A DNA stretch of 64,000 nucleotides from Mytilisepta virgata (Eukaryota; Mollusca; Bivalvia; Mytilida; Mytilidae), in NCBI GenBank assembly GCA_028015205.1, contig CM051521.1, forward strand, positions 97,750,513 to 97,814,512. The letters are read 5' to 3'. Position numbers and translations under genes: made by a program. This document shows, piece by piece, positions 48,201 through 56,198 of the stretch. The notes under the pieces are model-generated. The model searched no databases, was not told where the DNA came from, and saw nothing but the letters and a program-made list of their open reading frames with translations. Every line of letters starts with the position of its first letter. The first letter of the stretch is position 1.

Positions 48201-50777
48201 CTCCTCTGAAGCTACTATGCCAATCTCAGCCAAACTCTGCTGAAATGATCCTTGGGTAGTCCCTTTCCAAAGTTGTGTCCGATTGTCTCGACATCTGACC
48301 AAGAAGGCTGCCACAACTGAGCCAATTAAAATAAGAATTGGCAACAATGGTCCTTAGATTGTCCTCTTTCAGAATTATGTCGGATGACCTGGATTGTCAA
48401 CCAAGATGGCTGCCACAGACGAACATAGTTTAACATTGGACCCTATGAAAAATTCATTAAAAATTTTCTTGTCTGAAACTACCGAGAGGTTGTAACCAAA
48501 CTTAGCATCAATGGTCCGTAGAAGGTCCTCTTGCAGAATTGTGTCCATTGACAAAAACTATAATATGCAATGCACTATCAGTTGAGAGATACAGGCTCCG
48601 GGGAGCTTCTGGTTATTTATTATTTTTTTATGGGTGGGGGGCAGAGAGGGCAAATTTCAGGACAATGATTGATGCTCTATACCAATATCAAATTATTAGA
48701 AATAGCTTTAATGGTAGTACAAGCAGAGAAGATGACTTCAAACTTTGATTTTTATTATATTGTTATTGTTTTATTGACACTTTACCCAAGTTTTGGCCCA
48801 ATCTAATGGTCATACATGTATTATCAAAAGTAATCAACAGCACACAGGAAGTCAGCATTCCCATGGATGCTTCATATTGGCTTACCTGTCATTTGTTATA
48901 TATGTATGCATTGAACTGATGATGGATTTGGACAAAATGTTTGGGAAAATAGAGAATTTTTTTTTTAGTTTTGCAGAATACCATGAAATGATTTGGGGTT
49001 AGTGTTAAATAGTAGGGTTGGTCAGGAGGCAGCAAACATGTCATTACTTCCTGTTTAGATTTATACAAATTGTATGGTTGCATCTGTCTTTCATACTATC
49101 AATATTTTGAAAAAAGTTATACCCCCACTCCAAAATTGTTCATCACACTTTTCTCTGCAACTACTCATCACAGTCACTTGATATTTTGTCACAAGCCTTC
49201 TATGGATATGCCATATCATGGTATACGTTTTCAGACCAAGGCAACATCAACTTCCTGTTTTACGACTTCGATTATTTTTCGACCTTATCACAGCCGGGGT
49301 ATAGCAATGGCTCACAGTAGATCTTGTTTTGATCACTGTTTTGGTCACATACCTCAACAGAATCCTGTGGAGCTCAAAGGTTTGGTTAAATACAATTATT
49401 AAGAGGGGAAAAACTCAATTCTGAACGGTTGGAAAGGTTCTGTGATTTTATTGCAGTTTTACAGCACTATGTTACAGTATTGAATTCTTTATGAAAATAT
49501 TTTTGTCATGTATTTTCAGACAAGAGATGTACCAGATTATTTATGTGGGAAGATAAGTTTCGAATTGATGAGGGACCCAGTCATTACACCTTCAGGCATT
49601 ACATATGATAAAAAAGATATTGTGGAACATCTTCAGGTATTTATTTATTGGTTGAATTACATATTTTCAGTGTTTTATTTGTTATGTTCAATAATATTTG
49701 TATAAATGTTTAAATAAAGTTGTAATATATTGATTAAATGGACCATCAATATTTTCTTTTAAATTTCAATCCATTGATTTTTTTAACAAAAGAATCACTG
49801 ATATGGATAATATTTCAGTCATTCAGGTAGTGAGAAGGAAAATAATAAGGTTATGTATTAGTTTCTTCCCATTCCCTTGAAAAACAGATTTTAACATTTA
49901 TCTAACTTTATTAACTCAACATTTTCTAATCAAAGGCATTTTTTCTCACGTTGATGTCTGTTGTGTAAAGTTTACATTTTATTCTTTTTAACAAAACACT
50001 CTAAGATAGGTGCTTCTGTCTCCCCTTTGAGTGTCCACATATGTGATCTGTCTTTGAGTGATATATGACCAAGATGGCTACAAACAAAATACAAATAGAA
50101 CAAAGGAGGATAAATTCTAAAAATTTATCATTGCTTTGCTAGACTTTCTGAAATGATCCGTGGACTTGCCTTTCGTAATTAAATCAAGGGTTCCAATCAA
50201 ATACAGTAACATTGTTAAGACTTCTCCACTGATGCTACTGTGTCAGTTAAAATCAAACTTCTTTGGAATTGAATTCAGCTGTTGCTTCTCAAAAATGTAC
50301 TAAAAATAGAAAGTGCAGCAAACTACTGCACGATTGAAACCAAAATTTGACGAAATAGCCCATTAGTGAACCACTATATAGAGGTCCTAACCTTTGACCA
50401 ATATGGCCATTATTACTAAAAATAGAAAGTTCAGCAAACCACTGCACCATTGAAACCAAAATTTGACGGAATAGCCCATCAGTGAACCACTATCTAGAGG
50501 TCCTAACCTTTGACCAATATGGTCATTATTACTATGATAAATAATAGAATATTTCTAGATTTTATTCTTCTTTATTAATCTTGATCAGTGCTCAAACAGG
50601 ACATTGAAAATAGTCAAAAGAGTATATACTAAATTTAATTATATATTTCAGAGAGTTGGACATTTTGACCCAGTTACACGTACAGACCTAACTCAGGACC
50701 AGTTAATACCAAATCTTGCTATGAAAGAAGTTGTAGATACATTTTTAGAAGAAAGTCCTTGGGCAGAAGATTATTAG
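30199..50777 (+). CDS. STUB1: STUB1/CHIP, co-chaperone and U-box E3 ubiquitin ligase (seven exons)
   Basis: Exons 30199-30288, 37791-37989, 44414-44579, 45755-45833, 47779-47835, 49520-49636 and 50652-50777 join in phase to give 277 residues ending WAEDY, like human CHIP (303). CHIP binds the EEVD tails of Hsp70 and Hsp90 and ubiquitinates their clients in the cytosol. Three TPR repeats fill about residues 3-100. The carboxylate-clamp residues are all present (K7, N11, N42, K49 and D111 correspond to human K30, N34, N65, K72 and D134). A charged helical linker follows (about 105-195), then a U-box from about 201 ([15 protein letters not shown]) to the end, with H234 and P243 matching human H260 and P269. 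It lacks the low-complexity N-terminal extension of the human protein. All catalytic and contact residues look intact, so the gene should be functional. Introns of 1.0-7.5 kb hold many transposons. Confidence 0.97.
30440..30739. mobile_element. Nested palindromic element in STUB1 intron 1
   Basis: Outer ends CCAACTCAATAATGGCGTAG (about 30,440) and CTACGTATGCTTTGAGTTGG are inverted. Inner arms GTTAGCAATGTCAGTAAAC (from 30,474) and GTTTGCTGACATTGCTAAC (to 30,640) are inverted as well. About 300 bp, no coding content; a MITE-like foldback. Confidence 0.7.
30960..31734 (-). pseudogene. Gag/ORF1-like retroelement remnant
   Basis: A minus-strand frame from 31,734 contains a lysine-rich KKKKSN stretch, then [19 protein letters not shown] before a stop at 31,318. 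The sequence resumes in other frames: [20 protein letters not shown], then [19 protein letters not shown], then a serine/aspartate-rich tail. A coiled-coil then a 'DLR..' motif then a serine-rich tail resembles gag-like proteins of mollusc retroelements (DIRS or gypsy type). The class is not certain. At least two frameshifts and a stop show decay. No polymerase part is near. Confidence 0.45.
31735..33069. other. STUB1 intron 1, no feature recognised
   Basis: AT-rich intronic DNA. Short frames only. No family from elsewhere in the window was recognised. Confidence 0.4.
33070..33364 (+). repeat. AT-rich direct repeat, copy 1 (SINE-free)
   Basis: Starts with runs of AATTTTGAAAATTTG and ends GAAAATGGACCAAAAGGGTC. 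The copy at about 34,490-34,945 has the same order and ends GAAAATGGACCAAAAAGGGT, but contains a SINE where this copy has continuous AT-rich sequence. This copy therefore serves as the empty site. Confidence 0.7.
33390..33418. repeat. G-rich tract
   Basis: A long run of G with few interruptions, followed by GGGTGGGGGCTGGG. It is a simple-sequence tract that may form a G-quadruplex. Confidence 0.8.
33960..34310 (+). repeat. 147-bp tandem-module element, copy B (about two modules)
   Basis: Two full modules and a partial third with 'gtaatacgtagacccac', TTCTTGGTGGGTACATGCCA and ACCTTGACCTCAATT. Neither terminal motif is present, so it is a fragment. Inside STUB1 intron 1. Confidence 0.75.
34490..34945 (+). 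repeat. AT-rich direct repeat, copy 2 (holds the SINE)
   Basis: Second copy of 33,070-33,364, with phrases TTTTCAATTTTTAATCAAAG and GAAATTTTCACCAAATAATT. Interrupted at 34,656/34,885 by a SINE. Confidence 0.7.
34657..34884 (-). mobile_element. tRNA-derived SINE with a 10-bp target-site duplication
   Basis: On the minus strand it begins GGGGGCCTCGGTGGCTGAGT. It has an A box (TGGCTGAGTGGT, plus positions 34,861-34,872) and a B box (GAGTTCGAATCTC, 34,793-34,805), with the spacing of a long-arm (Leu/Ser-type) tRNA head. The body resembles the conserved central part of mollusc SINEs (CGCGAAATAGCCAAATGTGC). The tail is an AAAC repeat. TGAATTTTTG is repeated exactly at 34,647-34,656 and 34,885-34,894. 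RNA polymerase III would drive it. Not a functional tRNA gene. Confidence 0.88.
35888..36662 (-). repeat. AGCTCACCTG-type element, copy 5 (minus strand, truncated)
   Basis: The 3' end is at the left: CTAGAGG, then a hairpin, then ATCGCTCACCTGG. Modules with GGCCATCTTGGTTGACAG repeat about every 165 bp. Segments are nearly identical to the inverted copy at 3,450-4,387. The 5' end is missing after about 36,662. Inside STUB1 intron 1. Confidence 0.8.
36663..37440. other. STUB1 intron 1, no feature recognised
   Basis: Low-complexity AT-rich intronic DNA with a few short direct phrases. Nothing callable. Confidence 0.35.
37463..37509 (+). ncRNA. Hammerhead-type ribozyme, complete core, copy 2
   Basis: Elements in order: stem I strand ATGCTG (37,463-37,468), CTGATGA (69-75), stem II GAGG-taact-CCTT (76-88, four pairs with a terminal G-U), GAAA (89-92), a three-pair stem III with loop CGTCA (92-502), H17 = A at 37,503, and stem I strand CAGCAT (504-509). 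Every invariant core nucleotide of the hammerhead is present and the predicted triplet ATA before C is a permitted cleavage site. It is a type I arrangement (open at stem I). The fold is read by hand; no tool was run. Confidence 0.7.
37601..37657 (+). ncRNA. Second hammerhead-like fold, decayed core
   Basis: ACTGGG (37,601-37,606) pairs with CCCAGT (37,652-37,657). Between them are CGATAAT where CTGATGA is expected, a strong stem CCC-tc-GGGG, and CTTAAA where CGAAA is expected, then GTCC and GGCAGTGACATAGA. I recall an abundant bivalve repeat with this layout and an intact core. This copy has lost core residues and should not cleave. Confidence 0.45.
37791..37989 (+). CDS. STUB1: STUB1 exon 2
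   Basis: Codes for residues 31-96 plus one base. Contains [20 protein letters not shown] and [20 protein letters not shown], covering TPR 2 and 3 and clamp residues N42 and K49. Acceptor TTTCAG, donor G|GTAAGA, phase 1. Confidence 0.95.
38038..38113. repeat. Small palindromic element
   Basis: TAACGAGTTACCGCACAACA and CACTAATTCAC-like arms face GTGAATTATTAGTGTT and GGTCACGAGTTTA, with a GTGCGCGTAGCGCATG hairpin in the middle. In STUB1 intron 2. Confidence 0.6.
38275..38390 (+). repeat. Dispersed repeat, partner of 11,165-11,275
   Basis: Starts TTACGTCACTTCTTGGAGTG and ends CAATGTAATAAA; includes repeated TTTCACT(T)GG words. The same family as the copy at 11,165. Confidence 0.5.
38904..39107 (+). 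pseudogene. THAP-domain exon with a lost zinc-binding cysteine
   Basis: ATG at 38,904 opens [20 protein letters not shown], then [20 protein letters not shown], then [18 protein letters not shown] zinc fingers need C-x2-4-C-x35-50-C-x2-H; here the first pair (C3, C8) and the histidine are present, but the third ligand is Y (TAT at 39,063-39,065) where C is expected. The invariant P and W and the final F-x-x-x-CF remain. A donor-like ATG|GTAAAT closes the frame in phase 0. THAP domains occur in P-element-like transposases and derived genes. It lies in STUB1 intron 2 on the same strand. No downstream exon was found, so it is probably a relic. Confidence 0.6.
39361..40217 (+). mobile_element. 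Non-autonomous pogo/Tigger-like DNA transposon
   Basis: The 857-bp element has inverted ends: CAGTGCAACTTGCCTAATCT at 39,361 and the reverse complement of CAGTGCAACCTGTCTAATCC ending at 40,217. Subterminal words TTCCGACA/TCCGACA repeat near both ends (39,393, 39,411, 39,480 and 40,148), likely transposase-binding sites. TA precedes the left end; AT follows the right end, so the TA target duplication is imperfect. It encodes only the DNA-binding start of a transposase (39,793-40,050) and no catalytic domain. Confidence 0.75.
39793..40050 (+). CDS. CENP-B/Tigger-type HTH protein, truncated transposase (85 residues)
   Basis: Begins [13 protein letters not shown] and continues [20 protein letters not shown], then [20 protein letters not shown]. 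The pattern (basic stretch, LSLDEK.. helix, [11 protein letters not shown] helix-turn-helix) is the Psq/CENP-B N-terminal domain of Tigger and pogo transposases. Usual proteins are 400-600 residues; here the frame stops right after the first HTH, and the second HTH and DDE domain are missing. The frame is intact and lies between the element's inverted ends. If expressed it could only bind DNA. A host gene is unlikely. Confidence 0.65.
   Translation: MATTSKCKKRILENVSPSRSPKRARKDLSLDEKSNLIEDSDKIPKLTQKQLGDKYGIVSDILKKNEFYNQQYADNSAGLIKRFTI
41047..41952. other. STUB1 intron 2, no feature recognised
   Basis: Open frames of 68 and 135 codons at 40,978-41,428 have no domain features and partly overlap the tail of the tandem-module element. 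Not called. Confidence 0.35.
41953..43214 (+). repeat. AGCTCACCTG-type element, copy 6, full length
   Basis: Starts AGCTCACCTGGCC with hairpin to GGCCATGTGAGCT, then the GTCGTCGTCGTCGT tract, modules with AACTCAAAAACCGTTACAG and ACCCATTTAGGAGTTATTG, and ends CCAGGTGAGCGATACAGG, hairpin, CTCTTG before TT. In STUB1 intron 2. Confidence 0.85.
43290..43472 (-). pseudogene. N-terminal fragment of a P2X7-C-terminus-like bivalve family
   Basis: Minus-strand ATG at 43,472 gives [20 protein letters not shown], then [17 protein letters not shown] and [13 protein letters not shown] recall 'QFEPE(Y)...' acidic starts like this from a large bivalve/cnidarian family whose core resembles the intracellular end of P2X7. 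The core itself (cysteine-rich) is absent; the frame then runs into unrelated sequence next to the repeat at 43,214. It may be a single exon or a relic on the strand opposite to STUB1. Weak call. Confidence 0.35.
43473..44413. other. STUB1 intron 2, last part, no feature recognised
   Basis: AT-rich intronic DNA leading to the TTTATAG acceptor of exon 3. Confidence 0.4.
44414..44579 (+). CDS. STUB1: STUB1 exon 3, followed by a GC splice donor
   Basis: Codes for residues 97 (split) to 151 plus two bases: [14 protein letters not shown], then [19 protein letters not shown] and a helical linker start. D111 of the clamp is here. The exon must end at AAAAG before GCAAGG: no GT donor occurs before the in-frame TAA at 44,593. 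The next exon starts with the single base needed to complete AGG. So intron 3 is of the GC-AG type. Confidence 0.92.
44580..45754. other. STUB1 intron 3 (GC-AG), no gene seen
   Basis: 1,175 bp. A segment near 45,110-45,240 (ACATAGCGATCACTATATAT, AACTCCTCCTTAACCATTGA) has the feel of a mollusc dispersed repeat, but no second copy lies in the window. The 80-codon frame at 45,213-45,455 is not supported. Confidence 0.4.
45755..45833 (+). CDS. STUB1: STUB1 exon 4
   Basis: Completes R152 and codes for residues 153-178, [18 protein letters not shown] and QNALEEEH: the acidic helical linker between TPR and U-box. Acceptor GATGTAG, donor GTAAGA, phase 0. Confidence 0.88.
45869..47189 (+). repeat. 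AGCTCACCTG-type element, copy 7, full length
   Basis: Begins 36 bp after exon 4. Starts AGCTCACCTGGCC with hairpin to GGCCATATGAGCT. Modules contain TTCTTGTTTCTGATTGGCTG and AACTTGACAGGAAGCAT. Ends GCCAGGTGAGCGATACAGG, hairpin, CTAG before TT. Frames at 45,968-46,264 are repeat translation. Confidence 0.85.
47779..47835 (+). CDS. STUB1: STUB1 exon 5
   Basis: Codes for residues 179-197, [19 protein letters not shown], aligned to the MDELFSQVDEKRK stretch of human CHIP just before the U-box. Acceptor TTTAAAG, donor GTAAGTA, phase 0 on both sides. Confidence 0.93.
47960..48612 (+). repeat. AGCTCACCTG-type element, copy 8
   Basis: Starts AGTTCACCTGACCC with hairpin to GGGTCATGTGAGCT; modules with CCAAGATGGCTGCCACAG; ends GAGAGATACAGGCTCC, hairpin, CTGG before TT. 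In STUB1 intron 5. Confidence 0.78.
48613..49519. other. STUB1 intron 5, no gene called
   Basis: A 110-codon frame at 49,070-49,402 lies in a stretch that reads like a decayed repeat (GGATATGCCATATCATGGTA and TTATCACAGCCGGGGTATAG). No domain features, so it is not called. Confidence 0.35.
49520..49636 (+). CDS. STUB1: STUB1 exon 6 (first half of the U-box)
   Basis: Codes for residues 198-236, [20 protein letters not shown] then [19 protein letters not shown]. It includes the E2-contacting loop and H234. Nearly identical to human CHIP. Acceptor TTTTCAG, donor GTATTT, phase 0. Confidence 0.97.
50030..50545 (+). repeat. AGCTCACCTG-family fragment, copy 10
   Basis: Module phrases ACCAAGATGGCTACA and two near-identical ~118-bp blocks with GACCAATATGG(C/T)CATTATTACT. 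Neither terminal motif is present. In STUB1 intron 6. Confidence 0.6.
50652..50777 (+). CDS. STUB1: STUB1 exon 7 (second half of the U-box, stop codon)
   Basis: Codes for residues 237-277, [20 protein letters not shown] then [20 protein letters not shown] and Y, stop TAG at 50,775-50,777. P243 and the C-terminal W-x-EDY are as in human CHIP. Acceptor ATTTCAG. Confidence 0.97.
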   Translation, partial: RVGHFDPVTRTDLTQDQLIPNLAMKEVVDTFLEESPWAEDY

Positions 50778-53700
50778 AAATATTTTGTCATACAGAACTA
50801 TTGCTGGTGCTGAGGCGTTATTGATATTTTGTTTATTCCTACCATGGAAATGTACTGCAACTGCACAAAGATTTTAAAGTGACAACTGCATATATCTGAA
50901 CAATGTTTTAATTATCTCTGTAGTTACAGAAGAGGAATTCTTTATACAGTACATGTATATAAGAAATAAGTCCAGAGTTTAAAAATGACGAATAAATTTC
51001 AGAAATTTCACATGCTTAAGATTTTTGCAGACATGAAACTTTATATAAATGATTACAATTTACGCATAAAAGTTATGATCTGTTTGTTTACTGCTTTATT
51101 ATTCTGTAATAATCTTCAGTAAAAAGTTTGGCAAGGGATATAGATAATAACATATTCTTATATGTTAGTCAGTAGCTGGCTTCATTAATAAAAATTGGAA
51201 ATATTGTCTCATAATTTCATCATGAAATCTTGTTATTGCTAATGATACATAGACTGGTCTCCAAACTAAACATTAAATTGTTGTATTTGATGGCTTACAG
51301 TGGTTTATTTTTGATGAAGAATGAATAGTAAATTATGTAAGAGGACAGAAATAATGCCATTCTGATATTTTTCATGACATAAATAGAATTTGATAATATA
51401 ATAAGATGCAAATTTTGTTTACTTTAGAATTGTAAAAGGTTTAAACATGTGACTTCATTAGTATGTTTAGTTTGGAGTCCAGTGAAGATTTGTGGGATAA
51501 ATGACTGTCAAAAATTCATTTTCTATGCATTATTGTATTTAATAGTATGATATTACCAGGAAAATACCAAGTTTTAAACATTAAATTTATGTGAAGTGTT
51601 TTATGTTTATACATTCCTTAAATAAAATTTAATCTTGAAATGTTAAATTTATTTCAGAAATTTATTGAATGTCGCGACATCATTGATACATGTACACAAT
51701 TTTCTTTTAAAAAAATATTTAAGATTCTTACCAACAGGTTTTTTGTCTGGATAAGTGAAGTCTGAAGAAACAAATTTCTTCTTACCATTTGTAAAACAAG
51801 AAAATAAAATGTACATATGAGCCTACTGAAGTTTTCTTCTTATTATTTTTTTTTTATTTCGAAGAGATTTTGTCTTTTATTCACCTTCGTGAGTGGTTTA
51901 ATATTTTTTTTGTCTTTTATAATTACATGTATCAAGGTAACTGCTTAAGATATTAAGTTAACATTTATTTCAAGATTTATTTGGAAGAAAATGTCAGCTA
52001 GCTTTTTGTGGTTTTATTTGTTTATTATCAGTAAAGCATTTTATAGATCCTACCAGAAGTAAATTCATAAATGCATACAGAAAATATGTTGTGGCATTTA
52101 CTTATTGCAAAATTGGTACATTGTATTTGAATATAATGCATTTATTCATATAACATTGTGACATTGCGATTTTGTTAGAATATTTAGTACACCAAGAATT
52201 GAAAATGTATGTCTATTATAAAATTCCAAAATACATATTGTGTGTGACAATTGCATCTTTAAAAAATATTTGTAATATCTGAGGTATATGTTAGTGACAT
52301 CCGTTTGATATTTGATATACCATAAATTGGAATATTTTGATGAAGGTATAATTTGGTTGGTTTTTCCAAAAATATGAATATCAAAATTTGGCTTTTTGTG
52401 TCAGTTTGTATTTTTATTTCTGTGACAGTTTTAGAAAAAAGTTAATTGTAAAATAAAATAAAAGTTGTTGTTATGTTTGTATGAATCCATTTGATTAGCA
52501 GTGTCTACTGTAACGACAATTATGTTGTCACTAAAGCTGTCATGATTGACAATTGATGGGTACTGGTAGTTTGAAAAAAATCTTAATGATTTCAATTGTT
52601 TTTATTAGACAAATATTATTATAGCAGTTTAGTTTTAACTAAATTAGTACCAAATAAAAAATTACAACAAAAATCAATGAAAATAAACTTTTCCAGATAA
52701 AAACCTTTTGAAGTTATTTTGGATCTTTATTTTTTTGGATTTGTTCTATTTTAGTGAATTTAATTTTGGCACATTTACAACAGATGCCAAATAAATCAAA
52801 ATATAACTACAACCAAAGTATCCCAAATTACGGTATTCATAAAATGGTTTTATTAATTTTTTTGTTTTGAATTTTATGCATTTTATGTTGTTTTTAAATT
52901 CAGGTTTCTGCATGCAGAGCCTATAATGAATTGTACATTTGATATGAATATCTCTAACCGAAACAATTTTTTGTATCATTTTAAATAACAGAATTATCTA
53001 GTTCATGTTTTAATGTTTTGTCAGCTTTTTGTTATGGTTGATGAAAATTTTATGATTACCTTTTGTCTTTAATGACCATGTTTGAGCTTTAAAAGGGGTA
53101 GTTAAACGGAGGATCAGAATTGTTTATAGCATGAAAAAATGAATAAGTTCATTTATAATCAAGCTATATTGTCCTTTTATCTGTTTAGGGCTGGAAGTGC
53201 ACTTTCGTAGTTTATATCTAATCTATGATTTAAGTTTCAATAATGCTTCCGTTTAGGATTACATAAACAATGAACTATGCAGAGAATGGTGGTTGTTTGT
53301 TGATAGAAATGACTAAATGCAAAGCAGAGAAATAATTCAGTACATCACACATCTTCAAAATGCATTCAATCAAAGTTTCAGTAGTGAAGAATAGAAATTG
53401 TTGGAGTTTTAGATAAAATAAGCAAGGTACCCTCTATAGCATATATGGACAAAAATGTAAGTAGATGAAGAATTGACAAATCTATCCAAAATAAGAGGGT
53501 ACATCTTCGGTCAGTGTTCAAAGTTTTAATACTGCAGCTGGATTTTCAGATTTATGGTACAAAGACAGGTGGATGTGATTGGTCTATACATTCAGTCACT
53601 TTGGACATTATTTGTAAAGATTAACTTAAAAAGTTTCTGAGCATAAAAATAGCAGCAAGTTTGAACATTCAAATTAAAAGTTGTCTGACAATGCATTGCT

Positions 53701-54630
53701 ATAAAGCATTTACTTTTGAACTGGAGAGCATATATAAATGGTTGGTCAACATTACAGAGTCCTGCCCACTTACAAGCCTGAGTTACTTGTGCATTACACA
53801 TTCAAGAATGGATTTATACACAGTCTTATATGTAATGGTAAAATTGATAAGTTAGTAAAATGTTGAATACTTCATGCAGTATTCATATATAATTTTCATT
53901 CTAATTTTTACCTGTAAATTCCTTTTATGACTCATGAAATATCTAAAATTGCAGGTGATTGAATACTGGTTGATATTTTGGCTTTTTTACCAACAATTAA
54001 GAGATAAAATGGAAAAATAAAGAAAAGATTAAAAGAATATCTGTTAATGGTACATGTATATGCAGTTATAAAATTTGAGGATATAAAGAATATGATGAAC
54101 TTTTATCTCAGTTCAAAATTAATTTACTGACAAAATATTGAAAATTAATTATTTATTCATAACATAATAGATTAATTTTTTTCTACAAGAGAAGATGCAT
54201 ATTTTTTAATGAGCAGTTTTAAGTGACAAGCTGTTTAGACAGGCTTCTGCAACATTTTATGCAAGCTCTCTCTTTGTGTAAATATGGTAAATAAATTCTA
54301 GCATGTCATACTTACCTGTCAATAATTTTAAAAAGCAAGACTATCTATTGCTTTCAAGTTTTGCTCATAGAATTTGGGGCTTACACTATTACAATTTTGT
54401 CAAATCAATGCAAGTCAACTCATAAATTTTGAAAATGATTACAGTTTTGCTCTTGGTGTGCCTACCCCTGTGTGTAATAACACGTTTTGTTTGTATGTGT
54501 GAAGTATTAATTTGTATTGTATATTGTAATTTTTATCTTGTATACATTCTGTGATATTTATGTGTGAGTATATATATATTTATTGTGGATGAATGATGAT
54601 TGTGAATAAAGTGTAAAAACAGAATTTATT
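50778..54630 (+). other. Probable STUB1 3' UTR and downstream DNA, repeat-poor
   Basis: Nearly 4 kb with none of the repeat families seen elsewhere. AATAAA signals stand at 51,803-51,808 and 54,605-54,610, the second followed by a T-rich stretch. A short UTR of about 1 kb or a long one of about 3.8 kb are both possible. No coding frame is credible here. Confidence 0.45.
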
Positions 54631-55329
54631 TTATTTCCTGGCGCTTTGTACAAAGAGTTCAGTGGATGACCAATCACTTTAATTTTTAGGTGAACTTTGT
54701 GAGCTTTGAATGCAATATTTGATTTAAATAGTTACATTATCACCAGTTTATTTTGTTACTGTTGTACTTTTTGTAATTCAACTATAGCAGAAATCAAAAT
54801 GCAATGTTTAACTAGATATAATTGTTATGCACAGTGTAACAGATGTTCCACCAACGTTCCCATTGCCACAGGGGCTCCTAATATCAAATTCTATGGCTCC
54901 CTGAATTTAAAAAAATATTTAATTTTCGAGTGGTGGCCATCTTGGATTTTTTAAATACTTGTGGTGGTTTACTTTTAAACCAGGTGTCAAGTATCAATCA
55001 ATAAATTAACATTGTTTTTCCTGTATGTTCATTTCGAAACCCCTACCTCTTTTGATCCCCCTAAAACATACTTTTTAACCCCCCAATCTTGAAGTCGGTG
55101 TCATTTGGAGAAACAACAAACATCGGGCTATATCTGTATAAAATATTGAAACCATCGAGTAAATGGTTTCCGAGAACTAGAGATCTAAAGTTCGTGGACA
55201 TTTTTTACATTTTGGCTGTTTTCATGGCAACGGTGGCCATGTTTGATTTCTTAATGTATCCATTAAGTTGGAATAACTTGTGTCCGATTCTTTTGCTAAT
55301 TTTGCAATAAAATATGTTTAAACTAAACT

Positions 55330-56060
55330 AATTCCATTCGGCGGTTTCTGAAAACACTCGAGGACCGTTTTAGGTTAGGCGAAAGAAGAATAATAGTAAT
55401 AAGAAACAGAATAAAGACAATATATTCCCCATTTCGTTGTAGGAACATTATAGCAATATTGACCCAGTCGCATATTTTGACAGAAAAGTTGCTCAGACAG
55501 GGGTATGTTGCTCCTAAGTTATGGACGTCATCATGACTTGGTTGACAGGAATAAAAAAAAACGTTTCCCAAATGAAAATGGACCTATTCCATTGATGTCC
55601 CTTCCTCATACCGGATTTGACATGGGCAACATGGCGGGTGTCCTGCAGGAAGCAGAGACTGCTTACTCTTCCGGAGCACCTGAGTCTACTCCTGGTTTTT
55701 TGGTGGGGTCCATGTTCATATGTTTAAGTTTTTAATTGTAGTGCTTGTATTGTTTTGGTCTTGTCTTCATTGTTTTCCGGAGTTTGTCAGTTTTTTTTAT
55801 TATACTTTAAGCAAATTTCTCTTCTTTTAATTCATTTTCATTGGTTTACAAGAATGTGGTATTTTATTCGATCACCCGCTGGAAAGAAACAGCGGGTGGT
55901 ATTTTACTCGATCACCTGCTGGAAAAATACCGTCAAGCGCTCATAAAATCCAAGACATTCAGTTTATTCTGCGGAGTTTGTCAGTTGTTTCCATCCCCCT
56001 CCCCTTCGAATGTCCTTTGGTATTTCTTGACTTCACTTTGAAATAATAAAGTTGTATTAA
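55330..56060 (+). repeat. Abundant bivalve-type dispersed repeat
   Basis: Contains CATCATGACTTGGTTGACAG, CGTTTCCCAAATGAAAATGG, CTTCCGGAGCACCTGAGTCT, TTTTTTGGTGGGGTCCATGT and CTTTGGTATTTCTTGACTTC in this order. I remember that order from mytilid sequences. Short frames inside are artefacts. An inverted relative is at 58,540-58,780. About 30 bp of direct repeat (TATTTTATTCGATCACC / TATTTTACTCGATCACC) lies near 55,860-55,920. Confidence 0.65.
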
Positions 56061-56198
56061 TTTTGGAATTTACTAGTAGAAGCAGTTTCCCTGTTTTTCT
56101 TTGGGGTGATTAATAATTGATTTAGTACTAAACAAGCAAATAAAAAGACCCCTAAAATTAATAAAAATATTAAAAAAAATATTGGTGAATAGCTTTTT

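Noticed and set aside
49070..49402. 110-codon frame in STUB1 intron 5
   Set aside because: No domain features; the alternative frame looks more protein-like but is also broken, so a decayed repeat is the likelier reading and its identity is unknown.
55089..55310. 73-codon hydrophobic frame near a LINE-like AATAAAATATGTTTAAA word
   Set aside because: The tail word resembles the LINE 3' end at 10,537, but the upstream sequence does not show reverse-transcriptase features; too weak to call.
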